A DNA stretch of 64,000 nt. It comes from Blattamonas nauphoetae. Taxonomy: Eukaryota; Preaxostyla; Oxymonadida. The first letter of the stretch is position 1; every line of letters begins with the position of its first letter. Shown piece after piece: positions 11,027-20,421 of the stretch. Made by a program: the position numbers and the translations under genes. The notes below the pieces were generated by a model. It saw only the letters and a program-made list of their open reading frames with translations. It was not told where the DNA came from and made no database searches. The stretch spans positions 124,001-188,000 of the forward strand of contig JARBJD010000091.1 of the NCBI GenBank assembly GCA_033064195.1, written 5' to 3'.

Positions 11027-12115
11027 GAACTTGATTGAACGATATGGTCAAGAATGATGGCAGATGCAATCGACTCAATCAATGGCATCTAGAACGGTCC
11101 CAGAGAAATGACAGATGGATTGGAAGACCGTGATGGCTATTTCAAGACGAGAATTGCCATCGGCGATGTTCGACACTTTAGTCTGCATTGCTAGTAAATT
11201 TGACAGAAAGAGGATGATCTGATCTACCGCACGAGAAGAAATGAAGAGACACAAAGGTGGTTAATCATCCTCTCGTTCAAGAGTGTCAGTAGAGTTGGTC
11301 TTGACGAGTGCATTCCAAGTGATATGTCATTTGAATTAAGATAATTGGTTGAACCTGTTATATAGAACGGGTGTTTAATTGTTATTCGTGGTGCCGAGAT
11401 AAACATGAAACCATTCAAGCTGTGGAGTGATACTGGTCAACAATTGAGAAAACTCACTTTTTCGACGATGAACGCGAGGTTCATCTTCTGGAGCCGAGAA
11501 TCCGAAGCATGGAAGTCGACAAATGTGGTTTTTCCCAAACACGGAAAGCTATGTATGTGGAGTATGAAACATCACAGACCTGATTCACCCGTGTGCCATA
11601 CTCACGAACATACGAACGTGATTCTGGTGTTGTGAAACTTTTGTATATTTACAGAGACAACAATCCATAAATACTATGATTCCTTGTTGAGCAAAGATGA
11701 CCGGTGGATGGAAATAGTTGCACAGATACGTCTACATCACATTTCACTCCAAAGCTGGCACCTTGCAGTTAAACAGAACACGAAGTGGTGAATGATCAAA
11801 TACTTCCATACTTCATCTCAGTCCCAATTTAAATCCATGAGCGTCACTGGTTATCCGTCTGCCCTATTCATAATTTTTTCTCTCGGTGTTTTTCCCCAGA
11901 GGGCTCCTTTCTTTTGCACGCTTTGATACTGCGCTCGGCCATAGGTTCGGAGCAATGAAGAGAGGCCGAGGCACCGTGGTGTGATGCGTTTGTGCGCTGT
12001 ATTGGTGGGAGTTTTCTGCCACTCTTAGCAGTTGGAACATATCTCCAACGTGATAGGTTCGAACCCAACTTTCCTCTGAAAAGGGGTCTGAAGGCTCTTC
12101 ATCGCCGAAGAGTCT
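11027..12115. other. Transposon island filler with no supported gene
   Basis: Short open frames on both strands (for example 11405-11635, plus) show no known motif and no convincing introns. The position between pogo and MULE remains suggests decayed transposon DNA. Confidence 0.45.
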
Positions 12116-13040
12116 CTATACACCAGGAATTGAACGAAGAGGGAAAGGAGTCTGATCCACATAGAATCTGTTTAGGATATGAACACACGGCAAGAGAAGA
12201 GTGGTGGTTGTGATTGACGTGCACGGTTTCGAAGCATTGGTCGGTGTCATGAGATCGATTAGTCTGTTGATTCCGAGAAAAGATACCTTTCCCCAAAGCT
12301 GGGTCAGAGTCAGATTGAATTTGAATTTGTTGATGCGATTGGTCCGTTGATGTTGGACAATTCGCTTAATGTCGGCTTTTTGATTTGCGTCGTGTTCTAG
12401 AATCCTCTTCACGGTCTCAACCAAATGGATATTGCGCATAGGAAGATGATGTTTAAGGGCTGCGTGTATCCCTTCCACCGGTGAAGTGGTACGGGTCCCG
12501 AGGTGGGGAGACGCATCTGTAAAGCAATTGATGAAGTGCTCAGAGAGTGGGAACCACTGTCGTTCCAATTATTGAATGAAATCTTGCCAATTTCGCTCAT
12601 CTTCAGCAAATGCGTTGTGAAAACGATTTTTGCCTCCAAAAATCCTGAGATTTCCATTGATGAGTTGAGAAGTGCCCATTGTTTCCTGAAGATAGATAAT
12701 GCATCGTCGGCATGCTCCACATTGTCATACTGTGTTCTGATCCTTGCTTCAATATTCCTTTGAATGTGCCAGGAGCACAGAATATGCTTTACATGAGGGA
12801 GAATAGTCTTTATTGACTGTATTTCGGCTAGGGCAGAGTCAGTGACGATGACTTTTGTTCTAGATAGGCCGTTTATGTGTGAGAGTAGCTGTTGTTGTAT
12901 CCAGTCGTAATCTGTTTGAGATGAAATCCATTTCGATATGTCGAATAAGTCGCATCCATGAGTAGAACAGTCGGAAACTGAGATTTTTTTGTGTTGATGA
13001 ATGGCTGAGTTGCGAGAAGATGGTCCAGAACGACTAGTAC
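12116..13040 (-). pseudogene. MULE (Mutator-like) transposase remnant
   Basis: Read on the minus strand from about 13040 down, this shows the MULE transposase core. FPTVLLMDATYSTYRNG has the first catalytic Asp (near 12960). VIVTDSALAEIQSI has the second (near 12850). LCSWHIQRNIEARI is the hallmark C..WH motif (near 12765), and SPVEGIHAALKHHL is the conserved segment with the downstream Glu (near 12475). These lie in different frames, so at least two frameshifts are present. No terminal inverted repeats or 9-bp target duplications were recognised. Confidence 0.75.
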
Positions 13041-13100
13041 GAAAAACCTGTCATGATTTAAGATCGATGAACAATAATTTCTGTGGGTCGTCTCGATCTC

Positions 13101-14030
13101 TCAGTTGTCCATTTTGAATTTCACACCAACTCCCAAATGAGTTATTTGCTGGAAAGTGAAGAATTCTTTGCTACTTTGTGTGTTTTGGATGATGAGACGC
13201 CAGTTTTCTTTAAAGTTCATGAAGCAGACAATATGGTTTGGATTTAGGTTTGTAGTGTCATTTTCGATCGTTGACAGCTGCACAGAAGCATGTTTTTGGT
13301 GGAGGAGAAGCACATCGATCTCTTCTTGCAGTTCGATGGTGAATGGTTTGCCTTGAGTTTCGTGTTGAGTCTTCCGATTGACGAGATACAGCAGCCGATC
13401 GCATTTTACGCAAATGTCTGTTCTTTTTTTGGCTCTTGAAATATTTTTGACAACCTTGTAGAATGCGCGCACTGTGAAAATTGAGTTCGGATGGTCTCTC
13501 GTGAGTTTCCTGAACAGGTCTGCTTTCGTGGTCGAAATTACCCTCTTTTCCCAGATCCATTGTCGTGCAGAATTAGGATTGTAGATGGGGGCAAAAGACG
13601 GAGTCTGACAAGGAGGGTCAGGACCGAAAGCAGTCAAGCACTGTTCGTATGATGGACGCAGTTGTGACTGTTGCGATTCACAACGTTCGTTTGTGTTCTC
13701 CGACAACCACCGGAATAGGAGAATCATATCGTCGCTTGCGTATTTCTGTCGAATTGGGGGAGAATGATTCAGAAGCGGAGTGTATCCACCACTTTTCCGA
13801 TACCGCTGGGGCTGTTTGAAATGATTTTTATTGATTTCGAAACCTGCAGTTTGAAGTTCCGAGATATTCCACCGACCGACCAAAGTCTGGAGGAGGAGGA
13901 CCTTGTCGAGTTTTGTCATGACTTTGTCGGCTTTTGCTTGTTCCATAAGAGTTTCAATGTCAGAATCTTTGACAGAAGATGATGGCAAAGGAGAAAAGGA
14001 AACCCAGAATCTTCGAAAAAATTCTCTCAC
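13101..14030 (-). CDS. Unrecognised transposon-associated ORF (309 aa)
   Basis: This is an open frame of 309 codons on the minus strand ending KFKMDN and TGA at 13101. It has a Cys pair (CVKCDRLLYL) then HIVCFMNFKENWRL and FFTFQQITHLGVGVKF. The order of Cys pair, His-containing stretch and a [D/N]FKEN motif followed by a beta-rich segment resembles the catalytic part of a DDE transposase in which the first Asp would be Asn here, but I cannot name the family. After the TGA the same frame stays open (EIETTHRNYCSSILNHDRFF) and runs on to the MULE motif at about 12960. It may be the N-terminal half of one broken element or a different element fused to the MULE. Confidence 0.5.
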   Translation of the reverse strand: MREFFRRFWVSFSPLPSSSVKDSDIETLMEQAKADKVMTKLDKVLLLQTLVGRWNISELQTAGFEINKNHFKQPQRYRKSGGYTPLLNHSPPIRQKYASDDMILLFRWLSENTNERCESQQSQLRPSYEQCLTAFGPDPPCQTPSFAPIYNPNSARQWIWEKRVISTTKADLFRKLTRDHPNSIFTVRAFYKVVKNISRAKKRTDICVKCDRLLYLVNRKTQHETQGKPFTIELQEEIDVLLLHQKHASVQLSTIENDTTNLNPNHIVCFMNFKENWRLIIQNTQSSKEFFTFQQITHLGVGVKFKMDN

Positions 14031-14217
14031 TATTTATCTAACCACACTACGTTCTTTCCCAAATATGAATGAATACTTCATTGTATCACTCTCCTCTTTC
14101 TTGTTGCCGCAAATGGGGAGGTAACACTCACATCGGTCTTTCTGTCCACAGTCAAGATTCATCCAGACTGAGTCCCTTTCGCACGTTGCTCCAGTAATCG
14201 TCAAAAAATGAGAGGTA

Positions 14218-14445
14218 TCAGCTCAACCGCTTTCCCACGCTATCCTGTTTATGGACGGTGCTCCATACCGGAACCATCCCGAGGTTTTTAGAACAGCGAG
14301 AGACCAACTCATTGACATTATCTTCATTCCACCCAACACATCTCGGAATACGCAACCAGTTGATCAAAGGATCAACGCAAACCTTCAGAAATCTTCTCTC
14401 ACCAGCCATTCGTTTTCCATCAAACAAATTGCATTCTATTCGTAA
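14218..14445 (+). pseudogene. pogo-type transposase fragment
   Basis: A plus-strand piece of the same kind of transposase as 8968-10477. It shows the second catalytic Asp (FMDGAPYRNHPEVF, near 14251), then LIDIIFIPPNTS and TQPVDQRIN with the third. The first half of the gene is absent. Its residues differ enough from the 9-kb copy to be a separate subfamily member. Confidence 0.72.
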
Positions 14446-14488
14446 AGACTGCGAAAAACGATTTTTTCCAGATTCTCATCCGATTGTT

Positions 14489-14830
14489 TCAATTTTTTGT
14501 AAAAATGTTCGGATCATCAACAAAAGTATCTGTGAAACCCTTCAGAACCGCATTTTGACACATTTCAATCGGATTCCGTCCTATCTTACCGTTGGGCAAG
14601 GTTTGATTTAGTAATGTTCTCGTTTCAAGTACAGTGTGTGGAGAGGCTCTGTCTTGCATGAAAACGCTTCGAAATACCTGTCCGGAATTCTTCTCAGAGA
14701 AGAAGGAGGGACCGATGATTCCTTGGGAGCTGATAGCCGCAAAGGTGTTGACCGACGATCCTGAGTTCATATGGTCGACATGATGGTGGGGATTAGGAGT
14801 CGACCAGTATGTTGCAATGTGAGTTTTCAC
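14489..14830 (-). pseudogene. Tc1/mariner transposase fragment
   Basis: This minus-strand frame includes SQGIIGPSFF and FMQDRASPHT (compare the usual MQDGAPAHT with the second catalytic Asp), then ETRTLLNQTLPNGKIGR. The first Asp and the third acidic motif are not seen. It appears to be a truncated copy joined to the pogo fragment next to it. Confidence 0.65.
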
Positions 14831-15036
14831 TGTTTGGGTTAGATGGAATGAGCATTCACCGCTAAATCCAGTGACCGCAGAAATTAACTACGCTCCAATT
14901 GTGAGAAAAGTGAAAAACAAACGGTAATCATTTCATGAGATCATGTCAATTGAGTGTACTGTCTTAGTATGAAAATTAGCAAAGTGAACGTTGAGTGATC
15001 AAAACCGAAATAAAGAAATCTTTGAAGAACACTCCG

Positions 15037-15990
15037 TCAGTTCGAGAGTTGGTACTTTGTCTGACCCCCACCAGCAGCAATTACGGCCTCAATGCGTCGG
15101 GGCATTGACCGAATGAGATTTTTTACCAATTCTGGAGGAATGGTTTTCCAAACTCGATCAAGCCCTGTTCTGAGTTGTTCAGCTGTCTCGATTTTGTTTT
15201 TCTTGATCCTAAGCTTCAGGCTCTGAAATATGTTTTCGATAGGAGATAAATCAGGGGAATACGCGGGCCATTCACTGTCTCTCGGCAGGTGTGCTTTGGA
15301 TCGTTATCTAGCTGTATGAATCTTTTTCCCATCCTAGCTGATAAATCATCCTTTTCCAGGTGTTTTTGGAGGATACTGATGTATCCCTTCGCATCCAGTG
15401 ATCTTTGTTCGATTTGGTGGATGGAATCAACGCCGTTCCATCCAATGCTTGCCCAAACCATCTCTACCGTCGGAGACGAAGGCGCAGATCTTGCTTTCGT
15501 CGGTCCAAAGAATGTTCATCCATTCATCAATCGTCCAGTGTTTGACGTTCAGTGCAAATGCCAGTCTGTCTTTTTTGTGTTTGTCCGTCAGCATCACGAT
15601 TTTTCTCCTTGAACTTTGTCGCAGGCCTGCTTCTGCCGCTCTGTCTCGAATTGTTGTCAGACTCAACTCGATCCCCTTCAGCAGCATTTCATTTTGTATT
15701 GCTGGGGTGTGCATGAATCGATTCTCTTTGATATAGGAGATCAAGGTGGAATCTTGTTCTTCTGTTGTCTTTCTCTTTCTCCCTCTCCCTTTTGCACTAG
15801 TCTTTACCACTTGCCCAGTCCATCGTTTGCGGATGACTCTGACTGTTTCTACGGGTTTTTTGGTTTTCTTCGCGACGGTTGCCACATCGTCCTGTCTGAG
15901 GAGATCAACGATTCTCTGTCTTGTTTGCGGTGTGCATTCTTTTTTCTTTTTCTGTCTGAACCACGAAGACATCTGAAGCTTTGGAACCAT
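15037..15990 (-). pseudogene. Tc1-like (DD34E-type) transposase with two frameshifts
   Basis: This Tc1-family transposase runs from ATG at 15990 (MVPKLQMSSW) to TGA at 15037-15039, about 318 codons, close to full length. A paired helix-turn-helix is visible (TRQRIVDLLRQDDVATVAKK; then GRGRKRK linker; TIRDRAAEAGL). The core has ILWTDESKI (first Asp), FIQLDNDPKHT (second) and YSPDLSPIENIF (Glu). The C-terminus is SMPRRIEAVIAAGGGQTKY, very typical of Tc1. The frame changes near 15450 and again near 15290, so it cannot be active. I did not find matching terminal repeats. Confidence 0.85.
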
Positions 15991-16871
15991 GTGGATGTTG
16001 GCGATAGGACCTTGCCTGATCGAACTGTCGAAGTCTGCGAAAGAGAACCTTCGCAGGAACAACGTCATTTCCTTTTTTTATGCTATCTCACCTCTCCTGT
16101 CACCTTCTAATCAACTGTTTTACACTTTTTTGTTGAAGATTTCTGAAAAGATTACGAATCCACAGAGAACGAACGATCGACCCTCTTCAAAAAGAACGCA
16201 CTTCCCGCAACATCGCCAGAAGGTATCGTTCTCATTCCAAACCCCTGTTCGTCTAACATGAAGTTCTCTCACCTTGTCATTACCGTTTCTTGTTTCTCTT
16301 TTCCAATCAGCAGTTGTTAATTTCCGTGGTCACTGTCATATCCTATCAATCAGAGTTTCATCTTGATGAAGTGCGTGTTCCGAGTGACTACCCAAGACAT
16401 GAGAAGTTTGAATAGATCATGTACAGAGCGGCGTGGGGGCATCAACTGAAATCTCTTCCAACAATCGCAGTGTAAAACAACCATGCTAAATCACATTTCG
16501 CATTGCTCTTTTCAGTGAGTTCTTTTTCAGAAACAGTGTCAGAAACAGTGAAGTTGACCTGTGAAGTGACGAAGAAGAAAATAAATTGAATGGGGTTCAA
16601 TCTGGGACACCATGTATATGGGTCAGTATTTTTGACATCATACAAAATTACGAAGACCATCATTCAAAATCAATCTCCTCTCATGGTTGTGAAATGAATT
16701 GACCTTTCTCAAGAATTGGTGTATGACATGATAAAACAGTATTTTTGAGATCATTGATCGAGCCGTGGCAAGAGTGTGCAATTGCGTTTTTTGTTTGTGT
16801 GCGTCGAACTTTTAAACTATGCAAAAATTCTGACCCCCGTTCGTAAAAGAATCCTTTATCTTGGAGTGATA
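15991..16871. other. Gap between Tc1 and MITE with no supported gene
   Basis: Only short frames occur; a 73-codon minus-strand frame (16442-16663) has no known motif. It probably contains the flank and lost end of the Tc1 element. Confidence 0.45.
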
Positions 16872-17465
16872 GTGGAGTCACCAATCGGTGTCCTGTCACC
16901 AATCGGTGCTTTTTTCTTGAAAAATCACGATGGATCAAACTAAGAAAAAAATAAACTTTTAGAATTCTACTCCCACGCAATCCCGAGAAAACCTCAAAAT
17001 ACCCCCTTTTGCCCGTTGAAAAAAATCGTTTTGGCAATATCTCAACAACCAATGTACCGATTTTGATGGAATTTTTCACAAACACGTTTTTTTGGGGAAA
17101 CAAACATTTTGAAAAAAATTTGGAGAAAAAATTCTGGGTATATGGGAAGATAGAAAAAAACCCATATTTTTCTCAACAAAAACTTCTTAGGAAAAAAATC
17201 GGTTTATTTTTTGAGCACCATTTGTCGAGATCTATACGATCACAATGCCTTTTATTTGATTCAAAACGGATGGCTGGTTGTGGAGAAATGAGGGAAAAAA
17301 GTTAAGAAAAATGTGTGCTTTCGTAACGTTATAGGTATTTTGAGGTTTTCTCGGGATCGAGCCGGAGAATAATTCAAAAATTTTATTTTTTTCTTAGTTT
17401 GACCAAAAGTGATAAGTCCAGAAAAAAGCACCGATTGATGACAGGACACCGATTGGTGACGCCAC
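16872..17465. mobile_element. MITE-like non-autonomous element with TA target duplication
   Basis: A 594-bp AT-rich unit flanked on both sides by TA (16870-16871 and 17466-17467). Its ends are inverted repeats: GTGGAGTCACCAATCGGTG on the left and GTGGCGTCACCAATCGGTG read inward from the right. Each end has the 13-mer TCACCAATCGGTG twice (once as TCATCAATCGGTG on the right), 17 bp apart. Imperfect similarity continues inward for roughly 120 bp (CTAAGAAAAAAATAAA; GAGAAAACCTCAAAATACC). There is no transposase frame. TA duplication suggests a Tc1/mariner-type source enzyme. Confidence 0.8.
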
Positions 17466-17778
17466 TATGAGATGTCCATTAATCGAAAATCACTGAAGAG
17501 TGATCCATAAGGTGTCTGAGATAAAGGGACCGATATTCTTTCGTGTTCTCTCGTTTTTTCCATATCACGGATGTTGTTCAATGAAACATAGATGGGATGA
17601 TCAGAAATGAAAGTCAGAAGCATTATGAAGAGGAGAAAACAGAAAGATACTGTTAAAAATCCTTTCATCTGATATAGATCAACCCATTATGTCAGACTAC
17701 TGCGGGGACACACTGAAATCGTGTTTTTGTTCTAGATCAAACCGTAATTTTTTTCTTTTTCTCAACCACAAAGGCCAT
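17466..17778. other. Intergenic gap, nothing recognised
   Basis: Sequence between the MITE and the helical-repeat gene. It should contain that gene's promoter, but no element can be pointed to. Confidence 0.4.
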
Positions 17779-19524
17779 ATGTCGGAGTATCTGCGCAGTG
17801 TCTGCAGTAAATCATATCTTATTCTTTTTTCTCTCTTTTTCAACATATTCAGCTCTTAGACAAGCTTACCTTCGAATACTTTGCTGAACTCCCAGAAACA
17901 CTCACAAAGATCCACGCCCATCTTAATGGTATTAAAATGATGTTTTCGAGACTACCCTTTGCCTTTTAGATTCTCCGTCTGATTTTGACGAGATGGAATC
18001 TCCAGACTTTGTCACTGCATTTCTCCCATTCCTATCCCTTCCCCACCTAAAAATTCACCGGGTCTGCCACTAATTCAATTCATTCTCGTAAGGACAAATT
18101 CTGTTTTTTCCTATATGATTTGAGTTTGCCTTCTCTCGATCATTCTTTCCACAGTCACGAAAACAAGATATATCAAACACAAACTGATCGAATCATTACT
18201 CATACCGTATCTACTGGATATATTTGAATTTGAAGAACCTGATCAATCACATGATATTGTCTGCAAAACCATCTCCACCCTTGCGTTGGATCCAGATACT
18301 GCAGAAGTACTCAGCTATGCCCAAACAGATAGATTGGACGAATTTATGGACTTTTTGGAGGACCATCACACCAACAAACAAAGCCTCTCAACCCTTGCTT
18401 CTTTATGCTTTTCACCAGACATGAACATTACAATGCTTGCATCTGATGTTCTCAGTCATGTGGCCTCAGATGCTCCTTCAAACATCGCCTTTTTAGCAAC
18501 AGAACAAATTCGAGCACCCATTAGCCTCTCAGAAACACAGATGGCTTCATTTTGTATTGGAGCCACGAAACTGATCACTGCACTCTATATTCAGATTCAA
18601 CAAGCTCAGAAACCGTTTTTGGAAGGAAAGCAATTGTCAGGATTCGAAGGGTCATCCTCAAAGTTAATGGTCAGTTACGGGATGTACACTACTGGGCGAC
18701 TTGTAACGATTCTTACAATTCTTCTTTTGAAGGACACCCAACACCCAGACGTATGCGTGTGAGAAGAACCAATCAATTTCCACAATCGCCATTTTCATAC
18801 CCTAACATCTTTCATCGCCCATCTTTCTTTTTCCATCCAGGTTATCATTGACACCGGCCTTACCCCTCTCCTCGGCATTGTTCTCTGCAAACTCCTCCCG
18901 CTCGTTGTTGCTTTGACCAAATATACGGATCCCACACTTCAATCCGCCATCGATGCTGGTTTCTATCTCATGGAGGCTCTCTTTGTCCACATGCGACAAG
19001 CGTTGATCTGTGACAACGTGGGCGTTCAAGTCTTGGCAGTGAGTGTTTTCAGCGAACTGGACAAATTCATCGACCTCGTCGAACTTGCATGCCAAGTGAA
19101 GAATTATGGAGTCATCAGCGAGATGCTTTATTTTGTGGTGTGCTTCGTTGGGATACAACCGACGCTTCGGCTTCAGATTTTGGAAGCAGACTTTGTCAAT
19201 CGTTTGTTTGTGCGACTCAACCCAATCGCCATTCCGCCAGAAGAAGGAGATGTTCACATCCATCTCTTCCATCTACTCGAGACATTCCTGAGCACTCCAA
19301 AAGGATATACTGATGCCAAACTCAAAACATACAAACAGAAACGAATCGATGCCTGTTTTGTGGTCTTCCGGCCATATCTGAACACTATCCTGAAGAAACA
19401 GCATGGATTTGTGATGACGAAAATGACGATGATTGAGATGAGGCAGGCGATCAGTGGGATGGAGCACCAGTTTGATGTGATGGCTGAAGATGTGAAAAAT
19501 GGTCTTATTCATGATCCTGTTTAA
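17779..19524 (+). CDS. Helical-repeat (HEAT/ARM-like) protein, function unknown
   Basis: This host gene has very short early exons: 17779-17799 (MSEYLRS), 17853-17928, 17970-18061, about 18155-18750 and 18841-19524. The last intron (18751-18840, donor GTATGC) joins HPD to VIIDTGLTPLLG cleanly. The product, about 485 residues, is all-helical with repeated hydrophobic pairs, e.g. LIESLLIPYLLDIFEF and ISEMLYFVVCFVGI, suggesting HEAT or armadillo-type repeats. I do not recognise the family. The junction between exons 3 and 4 is a problem: the only good donor (GTCTGCC at 18062) is in phase 0, while the open frame after the CACAG acceptor (18154) needs phase 1. Either an unseen mini-exon or a frameshift lies there. 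Confidence 0.62.
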
Positions 19525-20421
19525 GTCGTTCTGTTATTCATACACTGTCTAGGTTTATCGTGATTCCATGTGAGCTCGAATAGGAGAGACACGAGAGCAC
19601 CAATCACATTGAGAGAAAGTGTGGCGAAAATCAGTGTAGTGATTTGTGGAAAAATTTTTGAAAACTTGGGACAGCAAGCCCCCGTACCACTTATTAAAAA
19701 CTTTTGTCTGGTGGATAATTAGTTGTGAATGAGCATCATTCGGTGGTTGATGTCTTGATTTGGTGCCTCTAGAGGAAATACCACACTTTTTTTCTCTGTT
19801 CATTTTCTCACTCTCTAGTCATTTTATTGAGCGATCGGTGGATTTATTCTGAATAAAAAGGAACAATATGTTGAAAATTTCTAATAGAAATCAGTTTTGT
19901 AACCTAGATCTATTTTTCACCCCTTTTTTTGATCTATGATCTATCCGAAAAAAAAACACAGATTTATGTAGTCAGGGTCCTCCTCATTCACAAAGTTCTC
20001 AAAAAAATCGAGATACTTCCTTTTTAGGAGCTGGGGTACGTTCCCAAGTTTTCAAAAATTATTCCACATTTGAAGTGAAATGAAAACGGAACGACTTTGT
20101 GATGGCTGTCAGAAGATAACTTTGCACACACCACAAAACTGGAAGGAGAGTAAAGACACATCTTTAAGAACAAGTCGTCCAAAACGAAAGAGAGGGAAAG
20201 ATGGAGAATGAAGAAAAGTGAGGTAAACGCACAATCAAGAAAAGTTGGAAACAAAAGCTCGAACGCAACTAAGATTCAGTCACAATGAAGAGTTGTCGTG
20301 GACAGTGGGAACGAGCAAAGTGATGAGACAGAAGAGAACAAAAATTGCGAAGAATGAACAGAATGAGAAGATGTGAAAGATATGCCGAAGAGAGCCAAAA
20401 GAGAGGGAAACAGATGAAAGA
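19525..20421. other. Intergenic region between convergent genes
   Basis: The 3' ends of the helical-repeat gene and the giant minus-strand gene face each other here. No gene is supported. AT-rich, with one inverted 27-mer pair (listed separately). Confidence 0.5.
19645..20068. repeat. Pair of inverted 27-bp repeats
   Basis: The sequence starting TGTGGAAAAATTTTTG (19645-19671) recurs in reverse complement at 20042-20068 with one mismatch in 27 positions. A GTACC follows each arm at a different distance. Possibly the worn ends of a small non-autonomous element about 420 bp long. Confidence 0.5.
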
